A stretch of DNA of 61,179 nt from Lingula anatina. Lineage: Eukaryota; Brachiopoda; Lingulata; Lingulida; Lingulidae. Position numbers and translations under genes: made by a program. The notes below the pieces were generated by a model. It ran no database searches and was not told the DNA's origin. It saw only the letters and a list, made by a program, of their open reading frames with translations. The stretch lies in contig NW_019776091.1 of NCBI RefSeq assembly GCF_001039355.2, positions 299,066 to 360,244 on the forward strand, in the 5' to 3' direction. Positions 43,801-49,085 of this stretch are shown one piece after another. Position 1 is the stretch's first letter. Each line of letters begins with the position of its first letter.

Positions 43801-45937
43801 TGATAAATATTTTACTCTCAATATCGGCTTTCATTGGAAAATGGCACCACACATGAACTGGCCGATACATTGCTTTAAAGCCAGTTATATATCAGCTCAA
43901 CATATATCAATACAGACAAACGCCAGAACCCGTTTTTATGAGGTAACAGGAAAAATATACTGAAAACCCGAAACAAATTTCCACGTGTTGACGCAAGCCT
44001 ATGTGCTGGCAATAGCAAGATGGCGGCAATGCTATATCATAGCAACCGCTAGGGACCGCGAGAAATTGCATTATCAATGCATAAGAACAAAATAAATTGA
44101 CTGAGGCACAGCACGCACTACCTTGATAATAAGCTGTTCAGTGGAGCTATCAAAACAGATTATGTGAGACAATGGGCCAAAGTTTACCCGAACGCACATA
44201 GCTTCATAGGAAGATGCCACGTTTCAAGTCATTTCGTTATTATGTCCAAGCTTCAGCTTTAAGATCAACGAAGCACCCCCCTCATATACCCATGGAAAAT
44301 AAATATCATCATGCAAGTACATACCTTGGTTGTGAGGCCATGTGGTGCCGTTCCGGTCGCCGCCTGGCTGCGGACTTTGCCTTTAAACACAGAACGGACG
44401 GTGTTAAAGAAACTGGATTTCCCCGCCCCCACACTGCCCACCAGGAGGAGCCGTGCGGCGGGGACTTTGGCCGGGCTTGGAGTGGAGAATGACACCAACT
44501 CATCAAAAAGTTTGTCTCTAGTCTGAAATAAAGATATTAGGACAATAACTTCAAATATGCCAGTTTTCTTTAAAATATTAAAAGCTTGCTATGGTTCCCT
44601 GAATCAAAATCACAAATGTGTAGGTGGCGCCACGGTGGCAGAATGCAGAGCTCCCCCTGGTGTCATCTGTTGGTCTACAAGATACAATACTACTCAATGT
44701 TGCCAGTGCTATTAAATCAGATATAATAATTGAGACTGTTTCAAAACAAACAAAACAAACAAGTAAAAAAAAATCAAAAACGATGGAGTATACTACAAAA
44801 ATAAGTAAGAATAAAAGCTTGTGAAAGTCGCAGCATTACTTATTCCCTAATATTTCATCGAGGTACGCCAAAGAGCTACATATACCTTAGTGCTCCAGTC
44901 GATAATGTCAGTTTTACGCCACGGTTTGTCTTTCTCATACACATGTAATTTATCTTGCGGATTCCACTCTGTCAAAAAATAACTATAATTAGAGATGAAT
45001 AACCTGTAGAAAAATATCCAATGTTGTTAAACTATTTATTAGTTAGACTGTTATACAGAAACCGTATCTATTTATTTTATTTGATAATGAAAGGAAATCC
45101 AGGTATTCCTCGTCGAGTAATGTGAATAATATACAGTATGGCATGTAATTAAGTTTCAACATTTTATTCATTACAAACATTCATTTAAAATCTTTGCAAT
45201 TTCGTTGAATTCACTCACAAACTGAAACGTGGCAAAAAATCAACCATTGTCACTAACTGAAACGTGGCAAAAATCAAACCCCCCCCCCCTGTGCCCCCCA
45301 CTACCCCCACTGTGTACCCCTACCCCCACTGTGTACCCCTAACCCCACTGTGTCCCCGCTATCCCCACTGTGTCCCCCTACCCCCACTGTGCAGATGCAG
45401 ATGACGAGTACAATGACACTTACGTTTTACAGCGTACACTTCAATGTCGAGATAGGCGTTGCTGTTTCCAGTAAATGTTTGGGTGTTAAAACTACTAGCA
45501 TCATAACTATAACCGATGAAACTGCAGCTATCTGTGTTGTAATGAGTGCCAGATTTACTGCATGTATTGGAAAAAAACTGCAGATCGTGACCACATCCAA
45601 ATGTAGGGCCATGCGTAGCAATGTCATAAACATCGTTCCCTTTCCCATTGCGAGGGAACTTAACCATGTTTGGTGAGAGCTGAAACAAAAATGCACGGTC
45701 ATCATCAGAATAATTTCCGCGTGATGTCCATGTGATGCTCGTGTATCCCCCTATGACGAAACCAGCGCTGTTATGGCCGACAGAAACAGTCGGACCTTGG
45801 TAGTTGCACTTTGCATGGAAAGCTTCACCACTGCAGCCGTCCCTGGACGCGCTGTACAGGAGGTCAAAGGTCAAGGCCGAGTCACCAATCCATGTCTGGA
45901 GCTGTTGCCGGTACCGCTTGTTATCAAGTATTGGCAT
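20601..45937 (-). CDS. IFI44-like GTPase gene (TLDc + GTPase), six coding exons
   Basis: Six minus-strand exons (45937-45424, 44968-44886, 44522-44325, 39714-39574, 38964-38793, 20920-20601) join in phase to encode 475 residues, close to the roughly 450 of vertebrate IFI44/IFI44L. Residues 1-171 form a TLDc domain. Residues 228-235 are the P-loop GSVGAGKS, 284-287 the DTMG (G3) motif and 378-381 the TKVD (G4) motif that reads guanine. All introns are GT-AG, with donors such as GTAAGT and GTCAGT and mostly pyrimidine-rich acceptors. In vertebrates the family is interferon-induced; a role in this animal's immunity is inferred from the family only. The start is the first Met of the TLDc exon. 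An acceptor just upstream (exon from about 45951) suggests a 5' UTR intron. The last intron, about 17.9 kb, carries DIRS and many other elements. No stop or frameshift interrupts the joined reading frame. Confidence 0.9.
21662..21759. mobile_element. 98-bp CCCAG-ended MITE nested in its own relative
   Basis: Inverted ends CCCAGCAGGCAAACGACATT and AATGTCGTTTGTCTGCTGGG. AC at 21660-21661 is repeated at 21760-21761 and is single in the uninterrupted copy near 5850. The termini and 2-bp duplication match the host element's family. Confidence 0.88.
22039..22255. mobile_element. ~217-bp MITE with TAGATCGATCTA subterminal motif
   Basis: Interrupts 'CAGCTAACACTAGGATGAATAA', which is contiguous near 6120. 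Ends carry CCCCCATTTCCAGA and TCTGGGAATACGCCC, with TTAGATCGATCTA just inside each end. An inverted-orientation copy of the same family is at 54414-54584. The target duplication is CTA or TA. Confidence 0.8.
22940..23110 (+). pseudogene. THAP-domain fragment with premature stop
   Basis: MPQYCCVPECQRRQCGYNFP at the ATG matches the start of THAP zinc fingers (Met-Pro-x-x-Cys-Cys-Val-Pro-x-Cys, then FP). A TGA at 23024-23026 stands where the invariant Trp of the domain is expected. The frame continues afterwards as RVVHVNTPS. The sequence upstream (about 22826-22870) resembles the complement of 31910-31860, so both may be relics of one element or gene family. Confidence 0.6.
23111..24896. other. 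No gene seen
   Basis: AT-rich intronic DNA of the IFI44-like gene. ORFs up to about 99 codons overlap on opposite strands and show no domain or splice context. Confidence 0.4.
24897..27153. mobile_element. 2.26-kb foldback element with repeat-filled arms
   Basis: The outer ~185 bp at each side are inverted copies (left: GTCCGGTTGCTTAGGGC, GTGACACGGCGGATAAAAGC, AGAGCCGTAGCCCACGG). Inside, a ~170-190 bp unit with 'AAGATGGCNGCCATATGGC' recurs in one orientation up to about 25700 and in the opposite orientation from about 25910 to 27030. GCA flanks both ends (24894-24896 and 27154-27156), a probable 3-bp duplication. Non-coding; ORFs are fragments of the repeat. Confidence 0.85.
27372..27477 (-). 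CDS. Candidate first exon of a SAP/YqaJ-type gene (relic?)
   Basis: Minus-strand ATG at 27477 opens MGEYDTLFLNEDDVPGAKLP followed by a helix ending FVLERC, and reaches a donor (GATGTG/GTAAGCC) after 35 codons plus one base. An acidic start followed by a short SAP-like helix is reminiscent of the N-termini of invertebrate YqaJ-domain proteins, and SAP and YqaJ relics lie nearby. No downstream exon was found: the foldback element begins 219 bp further on. It may be a remnant. Confidence 0.35.
28080..28525. repeat. Diverged ~65-75 bp tandem repeats
   Basis: Recurring 'CACCAAATTATTTCAT' and 'TAAAAATATTTTACAAAATAGCA' phrases at rough 65-75 bp spacing. Highly diverged; no coding signal. Confidence 0.5.
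28539..28998 (-). pseudogene. YqaJ-type nuclease pseudogene
   Basis: After an acceptor (AATATTTCAG) the minus strand reads VEEQTAKD..., two in-frame stops, then WWITASRFGEIMAASEKRDM, the usual YqaJ opening 'R-TASRFGEI'. A frame change and apparent internal loss follow. Then LKKTHKYYTQLEGQMFITN, FCYFVVFT and a tail with ITLFYEKHY complete the C-terminal YqaJ pattern. YqaJ is a PD-(D/E)XK nuclease fold first named in phage recombinases and common in invertebrate gene families. The central catalytic part is missing, so this copy is dead. Confidence 0.72.
29227..31326. mobile_element. 2.1-kb TIR element with TTGCAACC/GCGACC subterminal arrays
   Basis: Left end AAAGGCCGGGTCACACTGCG followed by CTTGCGACC; right end GGTTGCAAGCGCAGTGTGAC then CCAGGCTTAA, an inverted match of about 25 bp. 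Inside each end are many copies of TTGCAACC and GCGACC(TT). It sits between the SAP-like exon (31690) and the YqaJ relic (28998), as if inserted in their intron. No transposase. Confidence 0.85.
31690..31904 (-). pseudogene. SAP-like exon with premature stop
   Basis: Minus-strand frame MGHNSVEGLPLDGVGG... leads to LTVNQLKRKLLECGAITTG, a SAP (DNA-binding helix-turn-helix) core. A TGA stands where the conserved glycine-lysine turn continues, and KCELIER then runs to a donor (GAAAG/GTATGTG). The complement of its first 60 bp resembles 22826-22890. With the YqaJ relic downstream on the same strand it probably represents one broken SAP-YqaJ gene. Confidence 0.5.
32041..32074. repeat. Poly(T) tract
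   Basis: A run of more than 20 T near 32050-32071 in otherwise unremarkable sequence upstream of the DIRS element. Confidence 0.7.
32380..32442 (+). repeat. DIRS left inverted terminal repeat
   Basis: Starts AATTCTGCCTCGTCTTCACT and ends CGCGCATGCTCAG. Its first 41 bp are perfectly complementary to 37249-37289 (internal region). Its inner half is complementary to the right terminus from 37428, with the outer halves of the two termini diverged. Confidence 0.85.
32684..33976 (+). CDS. DIRS gag-like ORF1, 430 aa
   Basis: ATG in a good context (GTCATGGCGG) opens 430 codons ending TAG. The N-terminal ~90 residues are Ser/Thr/Ala-rich. A central region (about residues 90-330) is predicted helical and includes FAASMAEMTSVFQDALRERD. 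The C-terminus is Arg/Ser/Gly-rich and basic, ending GRGKSSHR, suited to nucleic-acid binding. By position it is the DIRS gag-like protein that packages element RNA. There is no CCHC knuckle, as is common for DIRS. The stop is followed within 3 bp by the opening of the RT frame. Confidence 0.85.
   Translation: MAAKDQRSLFDQLAADISVQPCQALPTGDVATAGSSKNVSQDSRSTGSNASVTISTRASTKSAAQKASKATTSAPSTAASAAAIELSALSDNLKRDFAASMAEMTSVFQDALRERDDRFDRFVASLGLSSDGPITRRIAPGNDPPDVSVREDEGGVEQPREEANPSGSASFYDIISSDITGVDRVGPEVSDALVNLVSDIMREKMPEDKLHELRNKHDRPANVDGFTAPRVNPEIWTGLTAAQRSVDLKMANAQDCVLRGMIPLIHVLQKLDTERESVEPKDIVELIGDSLRLLAQGNRNINGNRREQLKFAIAPGYRHLCSTATPVTEFLFGDNLPSTVKSITEANNASFKISNSSSAFREKWGSSSVRGGLTRGAIYRAQASTSRRVSPYPQDLQREHSNYGSPREYLNFGGRTQTSRKKGRGKSSHR
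33979..36120 (+). CDS. DIRS RT-RNase H-methyltransferase-like ORF2, up to 713 aa
   Basis: The open frame starts right after the gag stop. The first ATG is at 34000 (residue 8), so translation may start there or by reinitiation. The reverse transcriptase covers about residues 60-300: DFRLILNLKQLN, ASVDIKDAYYSIPI, CMPMGLACAPRYF and the catalytic GYIDDSYLQ. RNase H follows at about 395-510: VIQSDASSLGWGAH, INYLELLAVFLGL, VQSDNTTAVCYIN. The last third (NIDLFASRLNFQ, YVSWRPDPHAQFIDAF, FPPFSLI, VPCWKTQAWFPKL) is the Dam-like methyltransferase-related region found in DIRS but not Ngaro elements. No internal stops. The last ~360 bp overlap the recombinase ORF in another frame. Confidence 0.92.
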   Translation: MVSNEFLMNRASHVSSLQSNMAAPMKISDSIITYTLQAQPQFVAGNLNHFIGEWEKLTSDRFILDMVLGCRIPFTNNCFPVQTVVPREISFKDKEVVIIDKLLERFLDKGVVAPAVHDVGEYLSNIFITPKKDGDFRLILNLKQLNEFVEYAHFKMDTLQSAITMMKQGCFMASVDIKDAYYSIPIDKTYQKFLKFSWQGKLFQFTCMPMGLACAPRYFTKLLKPVYAALRNVGHQSVGYIDDSYLQGDSFEDCLANVRDTVGLLSRLGFTINVEKSVCKPQQTLTFLGFVLDSVHMTVTLTNNKALKIRTECTHLWNKSVSIRQLATVIGLLIAALPAVEYGKLFYRSLEIFKIESLRCQGGNFDSQVTISGLAKEDLRWWIDNVGLTSNPISHGNPTIVIQSDASSLGWGAHCAGVSTGGRWNSSESAHHINYLELLAVFLGLKALCSQYTHEHIQVQSDNTTAVCYINEMGGCKSVLCNRITRDILLWCKARNIWLSATYLPGALNVIADRESRVFHDDTEWMLDVNVFNKITEKFGQPNIDLFASRLNFQVQLYVSWRPDPHAQFIDAFSLNWHPFYFYAFPPFSLIAKCLQKIVEDKATGILIVPCWKTQAWFPKLLTLLTERPLYLKKHQRLLVLPYSDQTHPLCQNLNLLACRLSGTPSRNNVFLSQLSTSSCDPGETLLINNIGHTSISGECSVLKGKLIPFVHL
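35757..36938 (+). CDS. DIRS tyrosine recombinase ORF3, 393 aa
   Basis: ATG lies inside the end of ORF2 in a different frame. The first ~85 residues are Ser-rich and coincide with the overlap. Next comes a SAM-like core-binding domain (SWRDSSHKQYRTYLNKWRVF, LALDFLVELVNTGLS). The catalytic domain holds the first Arg in ALTSAQRGQTL, the HxxR box in FKAHSTRAAA and the nucleophilic Tyr in FARFYNKP, so the Arg-His-Arg-Tyr set is present. This enzyme replaces the DDE integrase and inserts the circular intermediate. Length and residues look functional. Confidence 0.93.
   Translation: MPSENCGRQSYGNSDCAVLENSSLVSETSDTSDRASSVLEEAPATISTSLQRSDSSLVSEPEPISMPLIRDSLKEQRISESAINIIMRSWRDSSHKQYRTYLNKWRVFCFEREIDPIRPPVGLALDFLVELVNTGLSFSALNTARSALSAVIIIDAGVPFGALPIVKRFLKAVFLSKPSSPRYQCIWDVKTVLDYISTMHKVTQLSLKDLSLKLIILMALTSAQRGQTLHLLNMSNLHIGKASYTFTISKHVKQSRPGVSPSVVRFSAYPVNRKLCVVTCLTEYLSRTQILRGEEDSLFISYTRPHKAVGRETISRWIKVMLARAGIDISIFKAHSTRAAATSAANRAAVPLNDILSKAGWSNASTFARFYNKPIINVDHFANRVLDSVGTNK
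37249..37369 (+). repeat. DIRS internal complementary region (ICR)
   Basis: Its first 41 bp (ATCTCACGTAAGCCCTTGGT...) are the complement of the element's left end. The following part (AATTTTACAGTTAAACGAGA...TTTACGTG) is the complement of the right end at 37449-37532. The two meet at AATT. Read in reverse it is therefore the sequence of a right-end/left-end circle junction, the template DIRS-1-type elements are thought to use to complete their termini. Confidence 0.88.
37428..37532 (+). repeat. DIRS right inverted terminal repeat
   Basis: Starts CTGAGCATGCGCGGCCTAG (complement of the left repeat's inner half), continues TTCTATCTCACGTAAGCCC and ends GTTTAACTGTAAAATT. Bases 37449-37532 pair with 37286-37369 as an 84-bp inverted repeat with about one mismatch. 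Confidence 0.85.
37553..37820 (+). mobile_element. tRNA-derived SINE
   Basis: The head GGATGGCCTTGTGGTTAGAG has the form of a pol III A box (TGGCCTTGTGGTTAG). CGCCTCCGGAGCGGGAGG forms an anticodon-like arm, and GACGTGGGTTATATTAG is a decayed B box. The body has GGGAGGTGAGAACGTCT and CAACCTTCGGGTTG, ending in AATAAAG plus an (ATT)n tail. The 3' part recurs at 13217-13478. It begins about 20 bp after the DIRS right end. It is a SINE, not a functional tRNA. Confidence 0.82.
38234..38265. repeat. (ATA)n microsatellite
   Basis: A short run of ATA units. No retroposon body is recognised beside it. Confidence 0.7.
38718..38747. other. 14-bp-stem inverted repeat in the large intron
   Basis: AGTACCGCCAGCGT, an AC spacer, then ACGCTGGTGGTACT: a hairpin with one mismatch (or G-U pair in one orientation). 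It lies 46 bp downstream of the exon 5 donor of the IFI44-like gene. A GGAGCC-rich stretch lies beside it at about 38655-38690. Confidence 0.7.
38793..38964 (-). CDS. IFI44-like exon 5
   Basis: A 172-nt exon between TTTATCTCCAG and GATAGAG/GTATCA. It encodes FVKDPGLADVIHCVALVID, matching the family's 'DP-L-D-IHCV-F-D' strand, followed by a lysine-rich helix. It ends with one base of a split codon that is completed by exon 6 at 20920. A strong short inverted repeat lies about 45 bp past the donor, inside the large intron. Confidence 0.88.
39574..39714 (-). CDS. IFI44-like exon 4: GTPase G3 region
   Basis: A 141-nt, phase 0-0 exon following a long pyrimidine tract (TTCTTCTTCTTTTTATAG) and ending at CAG/GTCAGTG. 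It encodes FRLCDTMGLEED, the Walker B/G3 motif, then GDITYVLDGHVPDHFQ, collinear with the same region of vertebrate IFI44. The frame stays open past the donor, but that extension no longer resembles the family. Confidence 0.9.
39765..40990 (+). repeat. Low-copy repeat block, uninterrupted paralogue of 2230-4640
   Basis: Shares GCAGCAAAGCTGTCAAATG, GATGCAGTATTACATAATGC and AACAGCATAATGACCAAC in the same order as 2230-4640. It lies in intron 3 of the IFI44-like gene. It supplies the empty-site reading for the LINE at 3187-4118. Confidence 0.75.
41501..41558. mobile_element. 58-bp micro-MITE, TTATAGGATC body
   Basis: CCCTAACGAAAAAGTC and GACTTTTTTGTAAGGG are inverted ends (14 of 16 pair), enclosing three TTATAGGATC-like units. 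CT flanks both sides, a 2-bp duplication. The ends match the larger TCCTATAGGA arrays at 46041 and 49505. Confidence 0.75.
41971..41981 (-). promoter_or_regulatory. Poly(A) signals (two overlapping AATAAA)
   Basis: Minus strand reads GGGAATAAAATAAAG about 60 nt after the TAA of the exon at 42142-42038, an appropriate distance for a short 3' UTR. Confidence 0.6.
42038..42142 (-). CDS. Terminal exon of an unidentified minus-strand gene
   Basis: Follows the acceptor ATACTATTTCAG and encodes EKLDDSDVDSDYRSDDELSD, then KEMARNLERFLEDY and a TAA at 42040-42038. It is very acidic, with a C-terminal amphipathic helix. The phase matches the exon at 42386-42466, and overlapping AATAAA signals lie about 60 nt downstream. 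Either a nested gene in intron 3 or an alternative 3' end of the IFI44-like gene, whose exon 3 ends in a compatible phase. Family not recognised. Confidence 0.6.
   Translation of the reverse strand, partial: EKLDDSDVDSDYRSDDELSDKEMARNLERFLEDY
42386..42466 (-). CDS. Internal exon of the same unidentified gene
   Basis: An 81-nt exon (27 codons, phase 0-0) between TTTTTTCTATAAG and GAGAG/GTAATT. It encodes DTETEEAAQPIFHQLEQVLP, then DPVSARE. It joins in frame to 42142-42038. Upstream partners could be the hAT/ZNF862-like relic, which has a possible donor at about 42863, or IFI44-like exon 3. Confidence 0.55.
42865..43690 (-). pseudogene. hAT-derived / ZNF862-like zinc-finger relic
   Basis: The first part (frame from about 43688) ends with FQEAWKESRDWLVCSDEDG, then MFCTVCQQ and a region with SHLKLDIIKVLEKSKTH, a TTF/BED-like C2..H..H finger. 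After a frameshift and a stop the frame continues LNILFRNAHCIAKHHLPF, then LDVGTSYLNDK. Another shift leads to GVEYQTTGDIFHSAQF, a TGA, and QYLYLRTAADGTITKMF, the order seen in ZNF862-type domesticated hAT proteins. At least three disruptions make it a pseudogene unless introns were misjudged. It lies in intron 3 of the IFI44-like gene. Confidence 0.6.
44325..44522 (-). CDS. IFI44-like exon 3: GTPase P-loop
   Basis: A 198-nt exon (66 codons, phase 0 at both ends) between TTTATTTCAG and AAG/GTATGT. It encodes an amphipathic lead-in, then RLLLVGSVGAGKSSFFNTV, the nucleotide-binding P-loop (GxxGxGKS), followed by SVFKGKV as in IFI44 GTPases. Apparent ORFs on the opposite strand here are shadows of this conserved exon. 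Confidence 0.92.
44886..44968 (-). CDS. IFI44-like exon 2: linker
   Basis: An 83-nt exon between the acceptor TTTTTTGACAG and the donor AAG/GTATAT. It completes the split codon from exon 1 and ends on a whole codon. The translation contains KPWRKTDIIDWS; a PWR-type motif of this sort sits between TLDc and GTPase in IFI44-like proteins. It was found by phase and splice sites because it is too short to stand out as an ORF. Confidence 0.85.
45288..45393 (-). repeat. G-rich (minus strand) minisatellite beside the IFI44-like exon 1 donor
   Basis: On the plus strand, imperfect ~19-bp units of CCCCACTGTGTCCCCCTAC. On the transcribed minus strand this gives repeated GGGG runs spaced for G-quadruplexes. 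It starts about 25 bp beyond the exon 1 donor at 45423. The same minisatellite is at 54110-54295. Confidence 0.8.
45424..45937 (-). CDS. IFI44-like exon 1: TLDc domain
   Basis: Encodes residues 1-171 plus the first base of codon 172. The reading frame shows TLDc hallmarks: a segment with FHAKCNYQGPTVSVG, then GGYTSITW, then a DDDRAFLFQL strand, ending in YLDIEVYAVK. It stops at a strong donor (AAAAC then GTAAGTG). Reading on past the donor gives only a short low-complexity tail. TLDc domains occur in OXR1, TLDC1 and IFI44-type proteins; fusion to a GTPase in the next exons marks the IFI44 group. Confidence 0.92.
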
Positions 45938-46040
45938 TGCGGCCTAGTGGGCTGAAACAGATGGTTAAATATGCATTTTAATACCAGTAGTTTATTAATA
46001 TATAAACAACAATACTACAGAGTGATGGTGGACCCAGGGT

Positions 46041-46166
46041 CCCTTACGAAATTTCCTACAGGATCCTACAGGATTCCTATAGGATCCTATAGGAAATCTT
46101 ATAGGATCCTATAGGGCACCTTTCCTATAGGATTTCCTATAGGATCCTATAAGAAATTGTTGTAAA
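46041..46166. mobile_element. TCCTATAGGA palindrome-array MITE, copy 1
   Basis: Begins CCCTTACGAAATTTCC and contains nested palindromes of TTCCTATAGGATCCTATAGG type. The right end, GAAATTGTTGTAAA, is a decayed inverse of the left. Confidence 0.7.
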
Positions 46167-46869
46167 TTAAAATCTTGAGAAAAATGCATATCTTATAAAC
46201 AAATATCATTTTAAACAATATATATTTGATATAGGTCAATTTTATCAGTTGAATTGTCAATTATATATCACTATTAAGGCAAAAATGATTTTTATTGTGT
46301 ATAATGCACAATCTTATAGTCTTCTATAGGATTCTATAGAAATTCTTTAATTTCTATTTTAAAGAAATCTTGAAAAAATTGATAATTTGTAAAGCAATCT
46401 TTTATGGAGAAATATTTTATCATTAGGAATGTTTTTGTACCAAATCATTGAAGCTTAAAGATGCATACAAAGCCAATTTTTTGTCACAAAAACCAACCAA
46501 ATGCCAGCATATAGTTTCAAGTAGTATAACTAAGAGAATTACCAAAAGGCATTGTTTAATTTTACCCGAAAATGATGTTTGAACGGATTTTTCTGCTGGC
46601 ATTCTAAGCTGTATGTCAATGGGGCAGGAAAGTAGGTCACGAAAGTAGGTTAAATTTACAACCAAAAATTTAAAGAAAGGAGCAGTCTAAAGGTCTTTTA
46701 TGGCTGATCGAGTGATCTATTCAGTTTATCCCTTGGCATGTCGAATTCATTTGAGTCATATAAGAATCTAGTAGAAGTGGTTTACATGTGTTACTGGGAA
46801 TCCACGCTCCACCGATGTTCGGTTCGTATGTACCTTTAAATTATTATTATTTTTAATTCATGTTCAGAC

Positions 46870-46978
46870 CATTACAAAAATTCCTATAGGATCCTATAGG
46901 AAATCTTATAGGAATTTCTATAGGAACCAATAGGAAATCATTTGGTAATTCATATAGGGAATTTTTATGAGGCTGGGT
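46870..46978. mobile_element. TCCTATAGGA palindrome-array MITE, copy 2
   Basis: ATTACAAAAATTCCTATAGG at the left and AGGGAATTTTTATGAGG at the right, with the same CCTATAGGA core between them. Termini are degraded relatives of CTTACGAAAATTTCC. Confidence 0.65.
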
Positions 46979-46984
46979 TGAATG

Positions 46985-48290
46985 AAAAATAGTGAATCTG
47001 GTCTAAATATTAGTATATAATGTATTTTTACTTTGTAAAAGTAAGTGAACATTAAGGGTATAGTACTGTCCCTCATAAAGGATGGGAAACGAGGACAAAT
47101 TAATATGTTTAAAGATACATTTCATTATAAACCATGCTAAATCACACTTTAAGCCTACTAGTAAGGTTTAACAGTCAACTGATGTTAGCTAGAAAAAGCC
47201 CTACTTCACCAGCCATAACCACAGATTCATCATCATTCATCATCATCATCATTTAGAGCCTATAGTGTTCCACTGTTGGACAAAGGCCTCAGCATGCTTT
47301 TTCCATTGTTTCCTATCCTGAGCCTCAGATTTCCAGTTTGGCCAAGGTTTCTTCTTACAAGACTTACAGTAGTCATTTAATTCATCCCTCCAACGTTTGA
47401 CCGGCCTTCCTCTTTTTCTTTGTCCATACCTTGGGGTCCATTCTGTAAGCCTGATTGTCCACCTATTGTCCTTCATTCTTTTGACATGTCCTGCCCACCT
47501 CCATTTCATTTCTTTAACTGTGAGCAGTACGTCCTTAACTTTGGTCTGTTCACGTAACCATACCTTCGTTTTCCGCTCTCTTGGACTGATGTTCAACATA
47601 ATTCTTTCCATCTTTCTCTGAGCTACTTGTAGCTTGTCTTCCATGGAGGCATTCAGTGCCCAGGTCTCTGAACCATAGGTGATTGCCGGCAGCACACAAG
47701 CATTGATTCAACAACCACAGATTCAACAACTGTGAATTTCTTTTGTTAGCCTAGCACCTATTATTAGGTCACTATTTCTGTAGCTATTGTTACACTAGTA
47801 ATAGTAACCGCCTATTAGGTGTTATCAGATGTGTGGTATCCTGTCTAAGTCTTTGTTTATATGAGACAAGCAGCAAATGAGTATACAGCTATCAAGACAG
47901 TTTAAATTCAGGAACACAGTGGAAGGATTCAGACTGTAGAAAAATTGGATTGAGAAAGGTATGTATTACATTAATGCATTGGATCATTTGGGCATCTAAT
48001 CAAATTGAAAATGAGAAAATTGATCTAATTTGTAGTGTACCTTGTAAACACCATATCTATATTACATTAAATAAGTTATAATTTATAATGTATACTTCCC
48101 TTTTAGCCAACAAAGAAACAAGGATACAGAATGCAACCACTGTTTAGTCTCTTTATTTCTTATAGAACTCTGATCAATTGCTCATCAAAATATTTCTATA
48201 AGTGCAGTTGAATCTAAGAAAAAAAAAAATTTACATTTCATTTAATTTTTGGTTTGTGATTTATTAAAAATTATCTATATAAGATTATCC
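46985..48290 (+). repeat. Duplicated segment (paralogue of 16880-17890)
   Basis: Collinear with 16880-17890 except for the RTE insertion at 47230-47712. Conserved blocks include GTGTTATCAGATGTGTGG and TTAATGCATTGGATCATTTG. A donor-like GAGAAAG/GTATGT is present here, whereas the other copy has a shifted site. Confidence 0.7.
47230..47712 (-). mobile_element. 5'-truncated RTE-clade LINE with 13-bp target duplication
   Basis: The minus-strand frame (47695-47249) encodes the C-terminus of an RTE reverse-transcriptase protein: YGSETWAL, QRKMERIMLNIS, KWRWAGHVKRMKDNRW, GRPVKRWRDEL. The 3' end is an (ATG)n-type tail (47230-47255). AACCACAGATTCA occurs at 47217-47229 and 47713-47725 and only once in the paralogous segment near 17350, so boundaries are exact. 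Only 483 bp of the element are present. Confidence 0.93.
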
Positions 48291-48993
48291 ATAACTGCCT
48301 CTAAGGGAACATCATGATATATAACTGAGCAAGACCCATGCTAATAAATAACTTACAATTAACATGTTAGAGGGGCTGTCAGGGCAAATTTTATTACCTC
48401 TCATGTTCTTCATGATCATTTATTTGCTTCATGATCATTTCTTTCCCTTTAATTTCCTTTCAACCCTAACTGTGAGGTACACACCATAGTTTGTTTAAAA
48501 ATAGTTTTTTGCTAACCTATACATAATGGAAATGAAATGTGAATTGTGAAAATCTGACCATTTTGTATACACAAAAGCTAAAAATTTTAACTTGGGGGTT
48601 GCTTTACTGTGGTTTGGACTGATGATTTACCCTGTAGGTCAAGGAAAGACTGGTGGGAATAGGGAATTACTGTTTACCCTCGGAAATTTTTTTGGCCCTG
48701 GCAGCTCTGTAATGGCCCAATTGCATATTTAACCAGAGTAGAGTTTTCCCCACTGCGGATTTAAAATTTGTTTCTGATTGTTCCTGTGGGCTTGGTCCTA
48801 TGAAATATGTCCATGGTTCTTTATAATTTTTTTTACAAATTATCCAGCTTTAATACCTCGTCTTTGAAAAAAATCTGGTTAACAAATAAAGGCTATGAAT
48901 TGGTGTAATGATTATTATTGATCTGATTCGAAATTTTTTCTTCATCATTTTTCATTTTGTAGACAATTAATTAAAACAATGTCTTTTTTTCAG

Positions 48994-49085
48994 AATACGT
49001 CTGCAAATGGTTCAACACAACTCAGACAGAGGTTAAGAAGGATATCATAGCTAAGTTGAACAATGTGCAAAAAACTTTTGTCTGA
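48994..49085 (+). CDS. Candidate terminal exon, unknown protein
   Basis: After TGTCTTTTTTTCAG one frame reads YVCKWFNTTQTEVKKDIIAK, then LNNVQKTFV and TGA. Splice acceptor and composition are plausible, but there is no recognised family and no joined upstream exon. Confidence 0.3.

Noticed and set aside
44214-44526. Plus-strand ORFs over the P-loop exon
   Set aside because: Antisense shadows of IFI44-like exon 3.
45350-45676. Plus-strand 108-aa ORF over the TLDc exon
   Set aside because: Antisense shadow of the conserved TLDc coding exon.
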